A DNA stretch of 64,000 bases. Source: CAWAVN01 sp963825075 (GTDB lineage Bacteria > Planctomycetota > Planctomycetia > Planctomycetales > Planctomycetaceae). The stretch covers positions 124,001 through 188,000 of the forward strand of contig CAWGRX010000025.1 in assembly GCA_963825075.1 (NCBI GenBank). Direction: 5' to 3'. Shown here one piece after another: positions 1-9,834 of the stretch (position 1 is its first letter; each line of letters opens with the position of its first letter). The notes below the pieces were generated by a model. It worked only from the letters and a program-made list of their open reading frames with translations, was not told the DNA's origin and made no database searches. Both the position numbers and the translations under genes were made by a program.

Positions 1-101
1 CTAAAGATCTCCGAACTCGCAGAATAGAATGCCGCGAACCAATTTGATCGCATTCCAATCGCCACTCTTGCCAACAGATTTTCGCGTGATGAAAGACGGC
101 G

Positions 102-1658
102 TCACGTTCTCGGTCGGCCTTTATGTTTGATAAAATTGACACCGTCGTGGCGCAGAGTTTTGAGGCGGTCCAGGGTGCCGATCCATTTTCGACAGTCGGC
201 GTCCAAGGTTAGGCCGCTGAGGTTTAGATATTCCAACGCCGGCAGTTCGGGATAATGTCCGCCGCCCAAGGCTTTGAGGCCCTCGGTGGTGATGTTTGTG
301 CCGCTGAGGTCGAGTTGTTTGAGGCGCACCCCCGCGCGAAAATTTGCCAGATCCGCATCGGTCAAGTTTGTGCCGCGGAAGGTGAGGACTTGGAGTTTGT
401 CCGGATCCACGGCTTGGGAAATCAACTTCAAACTTTGCGGGAAAATCTTCGCATCATCCAACCGCAGCGAGATGATGTGCATGTCCCGGTCGAGGCGAAG
501 TCTCGGCCCACCATCGCGGAAATGTTTAGCCCCCAGACCCATCGATCGAAACGCTTGGCTCAAGCCGTGAAGCTCAATCGGATTCACGCGGATTTTGAGC
601 TGCGGATTGGCCTTCGTGAGGACGCGAAGTCCCTCGGGCGTCGCGTTCGTGTCGCGGACGTCTAAGATCTCCAGCGTGGGGCAATCTTTTAGATGGGCGA
701 GGCCGGCATCGCTGAATTTTGATGAGCCTCGAACCGACAGTGCTCGCAAGCGGGGGCATTTTGAAACCTGCCGGAAAAACTCATCCCGCACCCCATGTCC
801 CGCGGCCGAGAGCACTTCCAGTTTCGGCATGTTCGCGATGTGGGAAATGTTTCGCATCGGATGCGGAAACGCGGCAGCGGGAAGCGAGAGTCTTCGCAGG
901 TTCGGAAACTCAGCCAACGCTGGCAGGGCCGCGGGTTCCACGTACATCCGCAATTCCTCCAAGTTCGGCAGGGCTTTCAGCGGTGCGATCGCGCGGCCTT
1001 GGATTCCCGTGGCCCAAACGTCGAGCACGCGGAGCGAGCGGCGTTTCGCAATCTCCGGGAGGAATCGGCGATCGAAGGGCGTTTCTCGGAGAATCAGCGT
1101 CTCCAGTTCCTTGCAATCGGCGAGATGTTTTAAGCCTGAACCGGTAATTGCGGTTTGGCTCAAATCCAAAACTTTCAAATGCCTGGCTTCGGAAAGGGAT
1201 TTCAGATCCTCATCGGCGATAAACGTTTTCCATAAAGCCAGCCGTTCCAATTGCGGGAGCGAAGACAAAAAGTGCAAGCCCCGGCCGTCGATTTTGGTAG
1301 CGGGAAGATACAACCTTCGCACTGTGGGGATTTCCGTGAGCAACTCCAGATCGAGGTTGTTGATCGGTGCCCGGTGCCAATCGACGGCGGTGACGCCAAC
1401 ATCGCTTCGCGACACCGTCCCGCCGCGGTCTTCGATCGTGTCGATCACGATCGCAACCGGGTCCGGCATCTTTGGCGGGGTAGGGATCTCCGTGGGAGAC
1501 GTTTCCAAAGCAATTTTCCCCGCCGGCTTCGATTTCGATTCGGTCTGAGGTTCCGGGCCAGATTCTGGGCAGCCTGTGAAGGAAAGCAAACCAATCAAGA
1601 CGGCGGCGAGTTTTGCGAATACTGGTCGTTGTCTGGCGGGAATTGGAACTCTTCGCAT
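102..1658 (-). CDS. Leucine-rich-repeat lipoprotein
   Basis: Predicted 518-aa secreted lipoprotein. I start at the ATG at 1658, because the resulting N-terminus has basic residues, a hydrophobic stretch and a lipobox-like LSFTGC that puts the lipid-modified cysteine near residue 30. A Pro/Ser-rich linker follows. From about residue 100 on there are many LRR units of the type 'L..L..L..L.L..T.I.G.GL..L', the cysteine-poor LRR pattern common in planctomycete surface proteins. LRR solenoids bind proteins or other ligands, but the partner here is unknown. It is the last gene of a minus-strand run behind the DUF1501 gene, about 150 bp apart. No catalytic domain is visible. An upstream start at 1709 is possible but adds a charged leader before the signal peptide. 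Confidence 0.85.
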   Translation of the reverse strand: MRRVPIPARQRPVFAKLAAVLIGLLSFTGCPESGPEPQTESKSKPAGKIALETSPTEIPTPPKMPDPVAIVIDTIEDRGGTVSRSDVGVTAVDWHRAPINNLDLELLTEIPTVRRLYLPATKIDGRGLHFLSSLPQLERLALWKTFIADEDLKSLSEARHLKVLDLSQTAITGSGLKHLADCKELETLILRETPFDRRFLPEIAKRRSLRVLDVWATGIQGRAIAPLKALPNLEELRMYVEPAALPALAEFPNLRRLSLPAAAFPHPMRNISHIANMPKLEVLSAAGHGVRDEFFRQVSKCPRLRALSVRGSSKFSDAGLAHLKDCPTLEILDVRDTNATPEGLRVLTKANPQLKIRVNPIELHGLSQAFRSMGLGAKHFRDGGPRLRLDRDMHIISLRLDDAKIFPQSLKLISQAVDPDKLQVLTFRGTNLTDADLANFRAGVRLKQLDLSGTNITTEGLKALGGGHYPELPALEYLNLSGLTLDADCRKWIGTLDRLKTLRHDGVNFIKHKGRPRT

Positions 1659-1810
1659 GGCGCGTTCTTCCGCCTTCGTCCGAGTTTGTGTTGCAACGTC
1701 TATCCCCACACGCTGGGATGACAGGCGAGTTTTTACTCCGTATTCGATCGGGCCTAAATTTTAAACGAGAACGCCGAAATCGTGGCCCGTGCCCAGGGGT
1801 TTGCGCGTGG

Positions 1811-3202
1811 CTAGGCCAATATGTCTTCAATAGGTTTTCCGATGACGAGGCGGTGCGGTCGTTGGCTCTTGTCGTAAATCACGGTCTCGGCGGGAACTCC
1901 CAACAGGTGGTACACCGTCGCGGCGAAGTCTTTCGGATCGTGGGGGCCGTCTTTGGGAAACGCCGCGGCATTGTCCGACGCCCCGTAAACGGTGCCCGCT
2001 CGAATCCCCGCTCCGGCGACGGCAATGGAATACACGTGCGGCCAATGATCCCGCCCCGCATTGCGGTTGATTTTGGGAGTCCGCCCAAATTCGGCCGTGA
2101 CGATCACCAGGGTATCCTCCAATCGTCCCCGTTCGTCCAAATCTTCCACGAGCGCCGAAACAGCGGCATCCAGCGTGGGAGCCAGCGAATTTTTCATTTT
2201 CTTGAAATTCTGGCTGTGCGTGTCCCACGAACCCGACGGCGTATGGCAATAGCTGACGTTTACCATCGGCACGCCCGCTTCGGCCAACCGGCGCGCCAAA
2301 AGACAGCGCTGCCCAAACTCCGTCTTTCCATATCGATCGCGGACCGATTCGGGTTCGCTCGCGAGATCAAAGGCTCGTTGCGTCTCGTTGGAACTCAGCA
2401 GATCGATGGCCCGAGCATACGAAGCATCAAATGCTGTTGTCTTGCTCGTCGCATCGATGACGCGGCGGAACGTTTCCAATTCGTCGCGCAGGCCTTTCCG
2501 CCGTGTCATGCGGAGGGCGGTGAGTCCCGCGGCGGGTTCGATCGCTTGAATCTTGACATCCTCGCCCAACAGCGGCTGATCGATGTTAAAGCTGGCGTGC
2601 GTATTTCCCAGAAAGCCAGGCAGTTGCCCGTGCAGCACCGTCCCATTACTCCGCCTCATCAGCGGACCGATGCGGACCCAATTGGGCAGCGAGGCACTGC
2701 GGGGATCGACCGCATCGAGAACCGCGCCAAAGGGAGGGAAGTCTTTGTCCGAGGGAGGAAAGTCACCCCGAGCGACGTTGTCGGGGTGACGATGGCCCGT
2801 GTTCGCGGGCAAGCTCGCTTGCACGTGGTTCGCATTGTCGTGGGACATCGAGCGAATGACAGCCATCTTGTGCAGGATCGATGCACACCGCGGCAAAAGT
2901 TCCGAGACCAGCACACCAGGCAAGCTTGTCGCAATGGCTCCAAACTCGCCCCTCACTTCAGGCGGCCCGTCGGGTTTCGGGTCAAAGGTTTCTTGCTGCG
3001 GATGCCCTCCATGCAAGTAAAGCATAATGACCTGCTTCGCCTTGCCGAATGATCCAGTCCGGCTAACGGCCTTCGCGCTCTGGACCTCCAGGAGATGGTT
3101 CAACGTCAACTCACAGCCTGCCAGACCTCCGATGCATAATACCTCGCGCCGGGAGACGTTCGAACGGGCATCCGCTTGGGGAAGGATTCTGGCATCACTC
3201 AT
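1811..3202 (-). CDS. DUF1501 domain-containing protein
   Basis: A 463-aa member of the DUF1501 family, which has an alkaline-phosphatase/sulfatase-like fold and is greatly expanded in planctomycetes. The ATG at 3202 gives a short leader with the Tat-like motif SRREVLCIGGLAG, so export through the Tat route is likely. Family landmarks seen are YLHGGHPQQETFDPKP near the N-terminus, the GVLVSELLP block, SYCHTPSGSWDTH and AEFGRTPKINRNAGRDHW in the second half, and a C-terminal LLGVP segment. Members are often encoded beside DUF1549/DUF1553 cytochrome-type proteins. Here it stands between an LRR lipoprotein and a ceramidase-like hydrolase instead. Enzymatic activity is unproven for the family. Confidence 0.93.
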   Translation of the reverse strand: MSDARILPQADARSNVSRREVLCIGGLAGCELTLNHLLEVQSAKAVSRTGSFGKAKQVIMLYLHGGHPQQETFDPKPDGPPEVRGEFGAIATSLPGVLVSELLPRCASILHKMAVIRSMSHDNANHVQASLPANTGHRHPDNVARGDFPPSDKDFPPFGAVLDAVDPRSASLPNWVRIGPLMRRSNGTVLHGQLPGFLGNTHASFNIDQPLLGEDVKIQAIEPAAGLTALRMTRRKGLRDELETFRRVIDATSKTTAFDASYARAIDLLSSNETQRAFDLASEPESVRDRYGKTEFGQRCLLARRLAEAGVPMVNVSYCHTPSGSWDTHSQNFKKMKNSLAPTLDAAVSALVEDLDERGRLEDTLVIVTAEFGRTPKINRNAGRDHWPHVYSIAVAGAGIRAGTVYGASDNAAAFPKDGPHDPKDFAATVYHLLGVPAETVIYDKSQRPHRLVIGKPIEDILA

Positions 3203-3432
3203 GGATCGATCTCGCAAAAAAGCCTTCTGGATTCCGTGCCCTTTCCTCGTTCGCGATTGTATCATATTGAAATCAGCCGATCCAATCGCCACGACCTGCG
3301 CATAGGGCCGCCCGGTTTTTCAAGATGCGTATTTCTCGGGAGGGCGAAACTCCTGCTGAGCCGCTTTGCCAGTTATGACTCACGCTAAAGTGGCTCCCCG
3401 CCCGTCGCTGCAAGTCTGTTTGGCATATTTGC

Positions 3433-4785
3433 TCAAGGCTTGGCGTCGAGCAGTTGGCGGATGACATTCATCAGCACTTCCTCGACAGCCGGGGCGACTT
3501 TGGAGGCCCCGGGGCTGGTTTCGTATCCGCCTTGGCTGTAGGCGATTTCGGTGCCGATGTAGCCGGGGGCGTAGTCGCCATAGGCGGCCATGGCCACGAA
3601 CAGATCCGGCCGAAGTTTCTGGGCGGCCAGTTGGTATTCCACGAACAATTCGCCCGGCATCAAAAGGACGCGGGCGTCACCCAGCGACAGGCACGCCACA
3701 TCGATCGCGTCTCGCTTTCGGCACCTGCGGAGCCACGTCAAATTCTTCGCCGCGGCATAGCGGTTGGAAGGCGTTGCCGACTCATCCGCGATGGTTTTTT
3801 CGAGCGCGGTTTCATCGAGATGCTCCGCAACCGGCAACACCACCGGCTCAAGTTTCCAGTGCACGGACTCGGCGGTCAGCGGAGATTTCTTTGTGTTCTC
3901 CCAAGCCTGTTTCATGCCGGCGGCCACGCGGCCTGAAAGGATTTGGCGGTTCTCGTGGGAACCATCGTTCCATTTGCCCGCCCCGATGTTTCCGCCCGCT
4001 CCGTTGAAATGAATGTGCGGGATGCCGGTTTCTTTTTGGCGGGCATTGCGGGCCAGGCCGGGGAAATCGGGATTGGCAAGCCCCGTGCGGTAATAGCTTT
4101 GCGGATGCGTGGCGTAAAACGTCATCGCCACGATCGGCTCATCGCCGTTCCAAAAACTGATGAGTCTTAACTTCGGATCGATCGTGCCGGCGGGAAAGGC
4201 GCGGATTTTGGGATCCTTGGTCGCGGTGTAGCGGGTGTGAATGACTTTTCCATCAGGCCCCAGAATCCGCCGGTTGGATGCGACCTTTTCCACGAGCCCG
4301 ACGCCCAGCCCTAAATGTGTGACCGGCTCAGCGTCTAGGGTGGCTTTTTGAACGGCCTTCGCGGCCCGGCGAACAACCTCGCGGGCAAACCGCGGATCAA
4401 ACCCTGCCCCGGTCAAGCCGTGCTCCTTGAGCAACTCCTCCGCGGAGAAATCGCACCGCGGAGCATCGTGCTGATGGAGCGTATGCACCGCCACGCGGTT
4501 CGGCTCCGTGCCCGCCGCCTCCGCGAGGGCTTCGCGAAACACCGTCTGTCCGCCGTTGCTGATTCCAATCCAGTCAATCGCGCACAGCACGATCGGTTTA
4601 CCGGCCCCGACCAGCACCACGCCCCGGCAACTGAGGGGCGTCTCGACGGCCTTGGTCGGATCATAAGCCAAAGGCGATCCCACCGGCGGCGAAGCATCCA
4701 CTTCAAACACGCCCACCCGCAGCGTCTCCGCCCTGAGCGGCGTGACCAGAACCGTTAACAGCAAAAGCACAGCCAATCGAGCCAT
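3433..4785 (-). CDS. Neutral/alkaline ceramidase-like secreted hydrolase
   Basis: A 450-aa secreted protein. The ATG at 4785 has a good Shine-Dalgarno (GGGAGGA) a few bases upstream and opens a classical signal peptide (MARLAVLLLLTVLVTPLRA). The mature part begins RVGVFEVDASPPVGSPL and contains HTLHQHDAP, which resembles the zinc-binding HTHSGP region of the neutral/alkaline non-lysosomal ceramidase family. ATHPQSYYR and HIHFNGAGGNIGAGKWNDG are further conserved blocks, and GELFVEYQ lies near the end. It is shorter than true ceramidases (about 650-700 aa) and seems to lack the C-terminal immunoglobulin-like domain. This matches the many planctomycete proteins annotated only as ceramidase-like. 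The substrate is unknown. Confidence 0.85.
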   Translation of the reverse strand: MARLAVLLLLTVLVTPLRAETLRVGVFEVDASPPVGSPLAYDPTKAVETPLSCRGVVLVGAGKPIVLCAIDWIGISNGGQTVFREALAEAAGTEPNRVAVHTLHQHDAPRCDFSAEELLKEHGLTGAGFDPRFAREVVRRAAKAVQKATLDAEPVTHLGLGVGLVEKVASNRRILGPDGKVIHTRYTATKDPKIRAFPAGTIDPKLRLISFWNGDEPIVAMTFYATHPQSYYRTGLANPDFPGLARNARQKETGIPHIHFNGAGGNIGAGKWNDGSHENRQILSGRVAAGMKQAWENTKKSPLTAESVHWKLEPVVLPVAEHLDETALEKTIADESATPSNRYAAAKNLTWLRRCRKRDAIDVACLSLGDARVLLMPGELFVEYQLAAQKLRPDLFVAMAAYGDYAPGYIGTEIAYSQGGYETSPGASKVAPAVEEVLMNVIRQLLDAKP

Positions 4786-5050
4786 CGTGATCCTCCCGCA
4801 AAAAATCCTGGTAGATTTCTCAACACGCACTCCAGGATACCAAACGCCAGAGAATCCCGCAGGCATCCGACACGAAAATGCCCGTGGCCGGGGGCTTCGA
4901 TTCAAGCGGCTTGTCGGATGGGCTTCGTTATCGTTGATGCGGCCAACTGTTTTCGGATTTCCGCAGTCGGGCTGCACACGGTGCGGTTTTCTTGCGGAAC
5001 GATAAAGGCCGGTCCGCTGCTGCTCGTGACGACCCGCACGATGGCGCGAA

Positions 5051-7030
5051 TCAAGGGAAACCGACCGCGGAGAAATCGGCGAAGGCGATGTAAAGCGTCA
5101 ACACGACCAGCACCAGAAGCAAGCCGAAAATCTTGGCGGGTTTCCAGGGCGTCAAATCGACATCGCCGGAGTAGGTTTGCTCCCAAGGCTCTTGTAATGG
5201 AGCGACCTTCGCCCAGACGAACATCAACAGCACCAGCGACGCGAAGACCAATCCCAGAAAATGGAAATCGTGGATGCCTTTGGCCCAACCGCTAAACGGC
5301 GGCACGAAATATCCCAGCACGATCGCGGTAAAGCCCACCACCAGCGCGGTGTTGGCCGCGGCGGATGGAACGCGGCGATGGACAATTCCCATCAGCACCA
5401 CCGAGAAGATCGGAATGAAATACAGCCCGTTCATCTTCTGTAGGTAACCGAAAATGCTTTCCTGGCCCGCCAACAGCGGGGCAGTGCTCATTGCGGCGAT
5501 GGCGATGATCCAGCCAAACCATTTTCCGGACCGGATGACCTGCTCTTCGTTGGCGTCGGGATGAATCATGTGCTGATACACGCCCAGGCTGAACAGCGTG
5601 GCGGTGCTGTTGAGGGCCGAGTTGAACGAACTCAAAATCGCCCCGACCATCACTGCGGCGAAAAATCCCACCAAAGGCTTGGGCAATACGCTTCGCACCA
5701 ACAGGCCGTAGGCTTTCACCCGGTCCGGCGGCCCGATGACTTGGGGAGACTTCGGCTCCTGTGCATCCGTTTCGGCCTCGGCTTCACGCCCGAATTCCCG
5801 CACTCTTTTGTAATCCCCCGGTTTCAGATATTCGCTCCCCTGTTTGCCCGCGGCAATCACGACATTTGGCGAAACGACTTTGTTGATGGTCAACTTTTCG
5901 TCGTCCCGTTCGATCGTTTGTCCCACGCGCTGCCGGGCTTCGTCGAAGGAGCGGACGTTCAACCGTTCCAAAGCGGCTTCGCCGTGTAGGATTTCTTCTT
6001 TTGACTTCTGGTCGTTCTCATTTTGGACGGTCAGAACCACGGCACTTGTTTTGCGGCCGGTGACATCTTTCACCACGAGGGCTTGCCCGTCGGCCAGGAC
6101 TCTTCCGAACAGATAAAACGCAATAATCCCCGGCAGCACAAGAATGATCGGGGCGAGAATCTTTAAAAGTCCCGCCAGGAGCACGCCTTTTTGCCCCTCC
6201 GCCAAGGTCGAGGCCCCGAACGTCCGCTGAATGATTTGCTGATTCGTGCACCAATAAAACAGATTCAGCAACAGCACACCGGTAAACAACGTGGAAAACG
6301 GCACCGATTGTTCCGGCCCGCCCAGCGAATTGAATTTTTCCGGATCGGCGTGACGGATTTCCGACAAGGCCGACAGCGGGGCGTCCGGGTTGATCGCGGA
6401 CAATCCGAACCAGGCGATCAATAAGCCCCCCACCAACAGGCCGAACCCGTTCAAGGTGTCTGAGACCGCCACCGTCCGCAGGCCGCCGAAAATGGCATAC
6501 AGCGAGCCAATGAGTCCGATGAGCCACACGCTGAACCAGAGCACCCCCGCGTCCGATGAAATCCCCAACAGGTCCTTCATGTTCAAAATCCCGGACAGGC
6601 CCGTGGCTCCGGTGTAGAGGATGATCGGCAGCAGAATCCCGGCATAGGCCACGATAAAAATCAACGTGGTGATCGTTCGCGTGGCTTCGTTGAAGCGTTT
6701 TTCCAAGAACTGGGGCACCGTGGCGATGCCGCTCTTGAGATAGCGCGGCAAGAAGAATAACGCCATCACCACCAGCGACATCCCCGCAACCACCTCCCAC
6801 GCCATCACGCACAACCCATCGGCGAAGGCGTCACCATTTAGCCCCACCAACTGCTCGGTCGAGAGGTTGGTCAGCATCAAAGAGCCGGCGATGTACCCGC
6901 CCGTCAGCGCCCGCCCCGCCAAGAAATACCCGGCGGAGGTATCGTGGCGGTCTTTGCGGGTGAGAATCCACGTCAGCAATCCCACCAAACCGGTGAAAAA
7001 CACAAAAGAACCCAATATCAAAACGTGCAT
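5051..7030 (-). CDS. Sodium:solute symporter (SSS/SLC5 family)
   Basis: A 659-aa inner-membrane transporter of the solute:sodium symporter family, close to the vSGLT-like subgroup. The ATG at 7030 is preceded by GGGGAG with good spacing; the upstream TTG at 7075 lacks such a site. I see about 14 hydrophobic helices, the early motif AGRALTGGYIAGSLMLTNLS, the family segment YWCTNQQIIQRTFGA (about residue 280) and GAILSSFNSALNSTATLFS near the late core. Between two helices, about residues 330-440, is a long charged hydrophilic insert (EEILHGEAALERLNV ... EAETDAQEPKSPQ) absent from typical SGLT proteins. The gene follows the ceramidase-like hydrolase in divergent surroundings. Sugar or another organic solute is likely, but the substrate cannot be read. 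Confidence 0.92.
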   Translation of the reverse strand: MHVLILGSFVFFTGLVGLLTWILTRKDRHDTSAGYFLAGRALTGGYIAGSLMLTNLSTEQLVGLNGDAFADGLCVMAWEVVAGMSLVVMALFFLPRYLKSGIATVPQFLEKRFNEATRTITTLIFIVAYAGILLPIILYTGATGLSGILNMKDLLGISSDAGVLWFSVWLIGLIGSLYAIFGGLRTVAVSDTLNGFGLLVGGLLIAWFGLSAINPDAPLSALSEIRHADPEKFNSLGGPEQSVPFSTLFTGVLLLNLFYWCTNQQIIQRTFGASTLAEGQKGVLLAGLLKILAPIILVLPGIIAFYLFGRVLADGQALVVKDVTGRKTSAVVLTVQNENDQKSKEEILHGEAALERLNVRSFDEARQRVGQTIERDDEKLTINKVVSPNVVIAAGKQGSEYLKPGDYKRVREFGREAEAETDAQEPKSPQVIGPPDRVKAYGLLVRSVLPKPLVGFFAAVMVGAILSSFNSALNSTATLFSLGVYQHMIHPDANEEQVIRSGKWFGWIIAIAAMSTAPLLAGQESIFGYLQKMNGLYFIPIFSVVLMGIVHRRVPSAAANTALVVGFTAIVLGYFVPPFSGWAKGIHDFHFLGLVFASLVLLMFVWAKVAPLQEPWEQTYSGDVDLTPWKPAKIFGLLLVLVVLTLYIAFADFSAVGFP

Positions 7031-7188
7031 AATTCTCCCCATCAGATCGCCGTGAAGGTTTTCCAGCATAACCAAACCGATGCGAGATACAACAGCCGAC
7101 GATTTTGATGAATGTTTCGGGTGGCAGGGCGGAGATTTTCGGGCTAACCTCGAAGAGAACGCAAGATGAGCGTGCGCAATTCTTCGCG

Positions 7189-7375
7189 TTTTCTGATGAA
7201 AATCCGAAGCACGAAATCCGAAATCCGAAACAAATTCAAAATCCCAAATCCGAATGTCTCAAATAAGGTCCTCCCTTCGTAAAGCACAGCCGACTCGAAG
7301 GGTTTGGATATTCGAATTTCGGTCCTTGGGATTTGTTTCGGATTTCGAGATTCGGATTTCGAATTTTCCGGCGCG
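7189..7375. repeat. CGAAATCCG-type inverted repeat (family G), copy 1
   Basis: This interval holds repeated CGAAATCCGAAATCCGAA units on the left and their complements (GGATTTGTTTCGGATTTCG, GATTCGGATTTCGAATTTT) on the right, so it can fold into a long imperfect hairpin. The same units recur near 21480, 22480, 30221 and 53818. Confidence 0.85.
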
Positions 7376-7438
7376 GAGTCCCGCAAAATCGCGCACGACA
7401 ATTCAGATTGGAATTTTGACTCGCCAGGATCAACGCGG

Positions 7439-8500
7439 ATGGCCGACTCCCTGAAAACCTGTTTGATGGATCAGTTATTGGATTTGCACGATTCGGTCGT
7501 GGTGCATCTCGATGAATACAGCCCGCGGGACCTGCTGGGCGAAGGCCTGGATCAACTGCGTAGTAGCGGCACGGGCAAATCGCTGGTGATGCTCGCTCTG
7601 TTGGACGATCTGCTGCGGATGACCGAAATCCTTTTGGCCGAGAATTGGCAACCGCTCAAACCCGATTTCGCCGAGTTTGCGGCCCCGTTTTTCCAATCCG
7701 CCGCCAAGACCTTCGCCAAAAAGGGATTGACCCAATACGCTTCCTACAGTCGGCTCATCCCGGCTACGGCGGGGAAGTTCCTCTCGTACCATTGGAACAG
7801 CACGCGGCCGTTCGGCGGGCAGCATCAACCGACGCAGTGGAGCGGATTGCAGGTTTGCACCAACGCAGCAATAAAATACGGCAACATCCCAGCGCTCGAC
7901 GGTTACGAACGCCTCTCCCAAAGGCTGTTGTCTATCCTGACTAAACGGATTCCCCAAGCGGACGAAGCCCAACTACGGCAGTTATCCGATTTCGTCAGCG
8001 ACCGCTGCGCGGCCGTGCGGGAACAAATCCAGGCGAGACATACGCCGCCAGCTCAACAGGATCTCTCCCGGGAGCGGGCGGAACTGGCGGCACTCCGGGC
8101 CGAGTTGGAAACCAAAGACGCCCAACTGCGGGAACGCGAACGCCTGATGGAAGAAGAATGGAAGCGCTTTCAACAAGAGCGGACCGAGTACGAAGGGCTC
8201 CGCCAACAGTGGGAAGAAGAACTCGCCGACCACACCGATGCTTCCGCTGAATCCGCGCTGCTCGCGGCAGATCGCGAAGCCTTGGCGAAGGAAAGAGCCG
8301 CCTTGCTCAGGGAGCGCGAGCAACTCGAAACCGAGCGGGCGGAACTGTGGCATGAGCGGGAGGAACTGGCGGCCCTGCGCGAGCATTTGCAAGCCCGGCA
8401 AATTTCCCCGCCAAGGAACATCGCATCGTCGCACCGCAATGGTCGGTCCGATCAAGACGATTTGGACGTCAAAAGCACGTCCGGAAGTTCGCAAGAGTAG
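7439..8500 (+). CDS. Hypothetical protein with C-terminal coiled coil
   Basis: Unrecognised 353-aa protein. The ATG at 7439 (MADSLKTCLMDQLLDLHDS) lies just after a hairpin repeat; an upstream in-frame start would have to run through that repeat. Residues 1 to about 200 form a mixed helical domain rich in Leu and aromatic residues (LLAENWQPLKPDFAEFAAPF, YASYSRLIPATAGKFLSYHW). Residues about 205 to 325 are a highly charged Glu/Arg coiled coil (RAELAALRAELETKDAQLR). The tail is Ser-rich and polar. No signal peptide or membrane helix is seen, so it is probably cytoplasmic and perhaps structural. The next gene downstream, 340 bp away, is a GAF protein in the same direction. Confidence 0.8.
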   Translation: MADSLKTCLMDQLLDLHDSVVVHLDEYSPRDLLGEGLDQLRSSGTGKSLVMLALLDDLLRMTEILLAENWQPLKPDFAEFAAPFFQSAAKTFAKKGLTQYASYSRLIPATAGKFLSYHWNSTRPFGGQHQPTQWSGLQVCTNAAIKYGNIPALDGYERLSQRLLSILTKRIPQADEAQLRQLSDFVSDRCAAVREQIQARHTPPAQQDLSRERAELAALRAELETKDAQLRERERLMEEEWKRFQQERTEYEGLRQQWEEELADHTDASAESALLAADREALAKERAALLREREQLETERAELWHEREELAALREHLQARQISPPRNIASSHRNGRSDQDDLDVKSTSGSSQE

Positions 8501-8842
8501 GGCGACTTGCCGGTCAGCGCCGGGCCTCGACGCCACCAACTCCCTTTGCTGACATTTTGCGCGGGGGGTGCTGCTTTTCGCATCATCTGCATCAGCGGGT
8601 ATTGCTCAATCGTCCATCGGGCAGGCTTCGGGAGATTTGGCATGGGAAGTGCGTGCCCTTTGTCGCGGTGAATCCTCCGAACCCACCGCAAGACCCGCGG
8701 GCGGAAATGTCCCTGTCTCCGCTCCCGTTCCACTCGACTTTCGCCTCCGCCGAGACGACAATTCTTTTAATCCCCAAAAAAATGCCGGGTTTTTATCAAA
8801 AGTCCTGGGGATCCGACTTCCACCCAAACCGCTAACGAAATC
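8501..8842. other. Intergenic stretch, nothing recognised
   Basis: 342 bp between the coiled-coil gene and the GAF gene. No convincing ORF, tRNA or strong hairpin is seen. A run CCCCAAAAAAATG near 8773 is the only notable low-complexity feature. Confidence 0.5.
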
Positions 8843-9394
8843 ATGTACGACGTTCCGCGCTGCGAAGAAACCGAATTGCTCTCCACTCTGTGGGAAATCC
8901 GCACTTGGGCTTTGCGAGAAGACGATCCGACTCGCAGTTTGTCCAACATCGCCTGCCTGGTGGGGAACCGGTTTTTTTGCGATGTGTGCTCCGTTTATCG
9001 AATGGACAAAGGCGGCGGAGAGATCGTGCTCGCCGCCACGGTGGGGCTCCGGCGGGATTGCGTGGGGAAGTTGCGGATACGAATCGGCGAAGGGCTATCC
9101 GGACAAGTGGCCGCTACCCAGGAGCCGGTGATGGTGGAAAACCAGGCGATGCAGCATCCGCAGTTCAAGTATTTTCCCGAAGCCGGCGAGGAACCTTACG
9201 AGTCGTTTTTGGGCGTCCCCATCGGTTGGAAAGCCGACCTCGCGGGCGTGTTGGTCGTGCAAACGATCGAGCCCCGCGCCTATGCCGAGCCCGAAATCCG
9301 CATGCTCAGCCTGGCAGCAGATTTGATGATCCCCGCTCTCCGCAACCTTATTGTGGAACTGCCCAAACCGCGGACAACAACAACGCGACGCTGA
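8843..9394 (+). CDS. GAF domain-containing protein
   Basis: A 183-aa protein that is almost entirely one GAF domain of the kind seen at the N-terminus of PtsP (enzyme I-Ntr). Features are an N-terminal helix (LLSTLWEIRTWALRE), the core CDVCSVYRMDKGGGEIVLAATVGL, the IRIGEGLSGQVAATQEPVMVENQ block and ESFLGVPI. GAF domains bind small ligands or act as dimerising sensors. No effector domain (kinase, PTS enzyme I, HTH) is attached, so it is a stand-alone sensor or a partner of another protein. The ATG at 8843 follows ACGAAATC; no strong Shine-Dalgarno is seen. The C-terminus is basic (TTTTRR). Confidence 0.9.
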   Translation: MYDVPRCEETELLSTLWEIRTWALREDDPTRSLSNIACLVGNRFFCDVCSVYRMDKGGGEIVLAATVGLRRDCVGKLRIRIGEGLSGQVAATQEPVMVENQAMQHPQFKYFPEAGEEPYESFLGVPIGWKADLAGVLVVQTIEPRAYAEPEIRMLSLAADLMIPALRNLIVELPKPRTTTTRR

Positions 9395-9452
9395 CAATCA
9401 GCCGGAATGCGCTAGCGTCCGGTTTATCGACGGGAACCGGGGCTAGCGCCCC

Positions 9453-9610
9453 TGTCTATTACCCACAAGTCAGAGAGTGGACATATCAACAGACTCACAG
9501 AGATTTAACTCCACGAACATTCAAACGAGATAATTCGCTTAAATTCGTGAGTATAAAACATCAGCGATCGTTTCAAATGTCGACTCTCTCGGACTTGTGG
9601 GTAATAGACA
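9453..9610. repeat. 158-bp terminal-inverted-repeat element (family H), copy 1
   Basis: The ends are exact inverted repeats, TGTCTATTACCCACAAGTC at 9453-9471 and its complement at 9592-9610. A second copy with the same ends is at 47219-47374. The interior shares blocks such as ACAGAGATTTA and CGAACA with copy 2 but codes for nothing convincing. On both sides is GGCTAGCGCCC, part of an outer repeat into which this element appears nested. It looks like a MITE. Confidence 0.85.
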
Positions 9611-9834
9611 GGCTAGCGCCCAGCGGCTAATAAAGATGGTTCTGTTAGGGGGGACGAAGAAGCGACCGGCCGCAGCGCTCTGGAGGAATGAAAGTTTAGG
9701 GAGTGCGAGTTGGCATCCTGCGAGAGGGAGCATCCTGCGGGGATCTCGCCAACGGGCACTGCGGCGAGGTCGCAAAAGAAAGGACCGAGCAAACTGTGAA
9801 TCCGCTCGATCCCGATGGGCAAAACAATCCCGCT

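Noticed and set aside
1..101. A gene entering from the left edge
   Set aside because: Only 101 bases are available, and neither strand shows a recognisable protein end.
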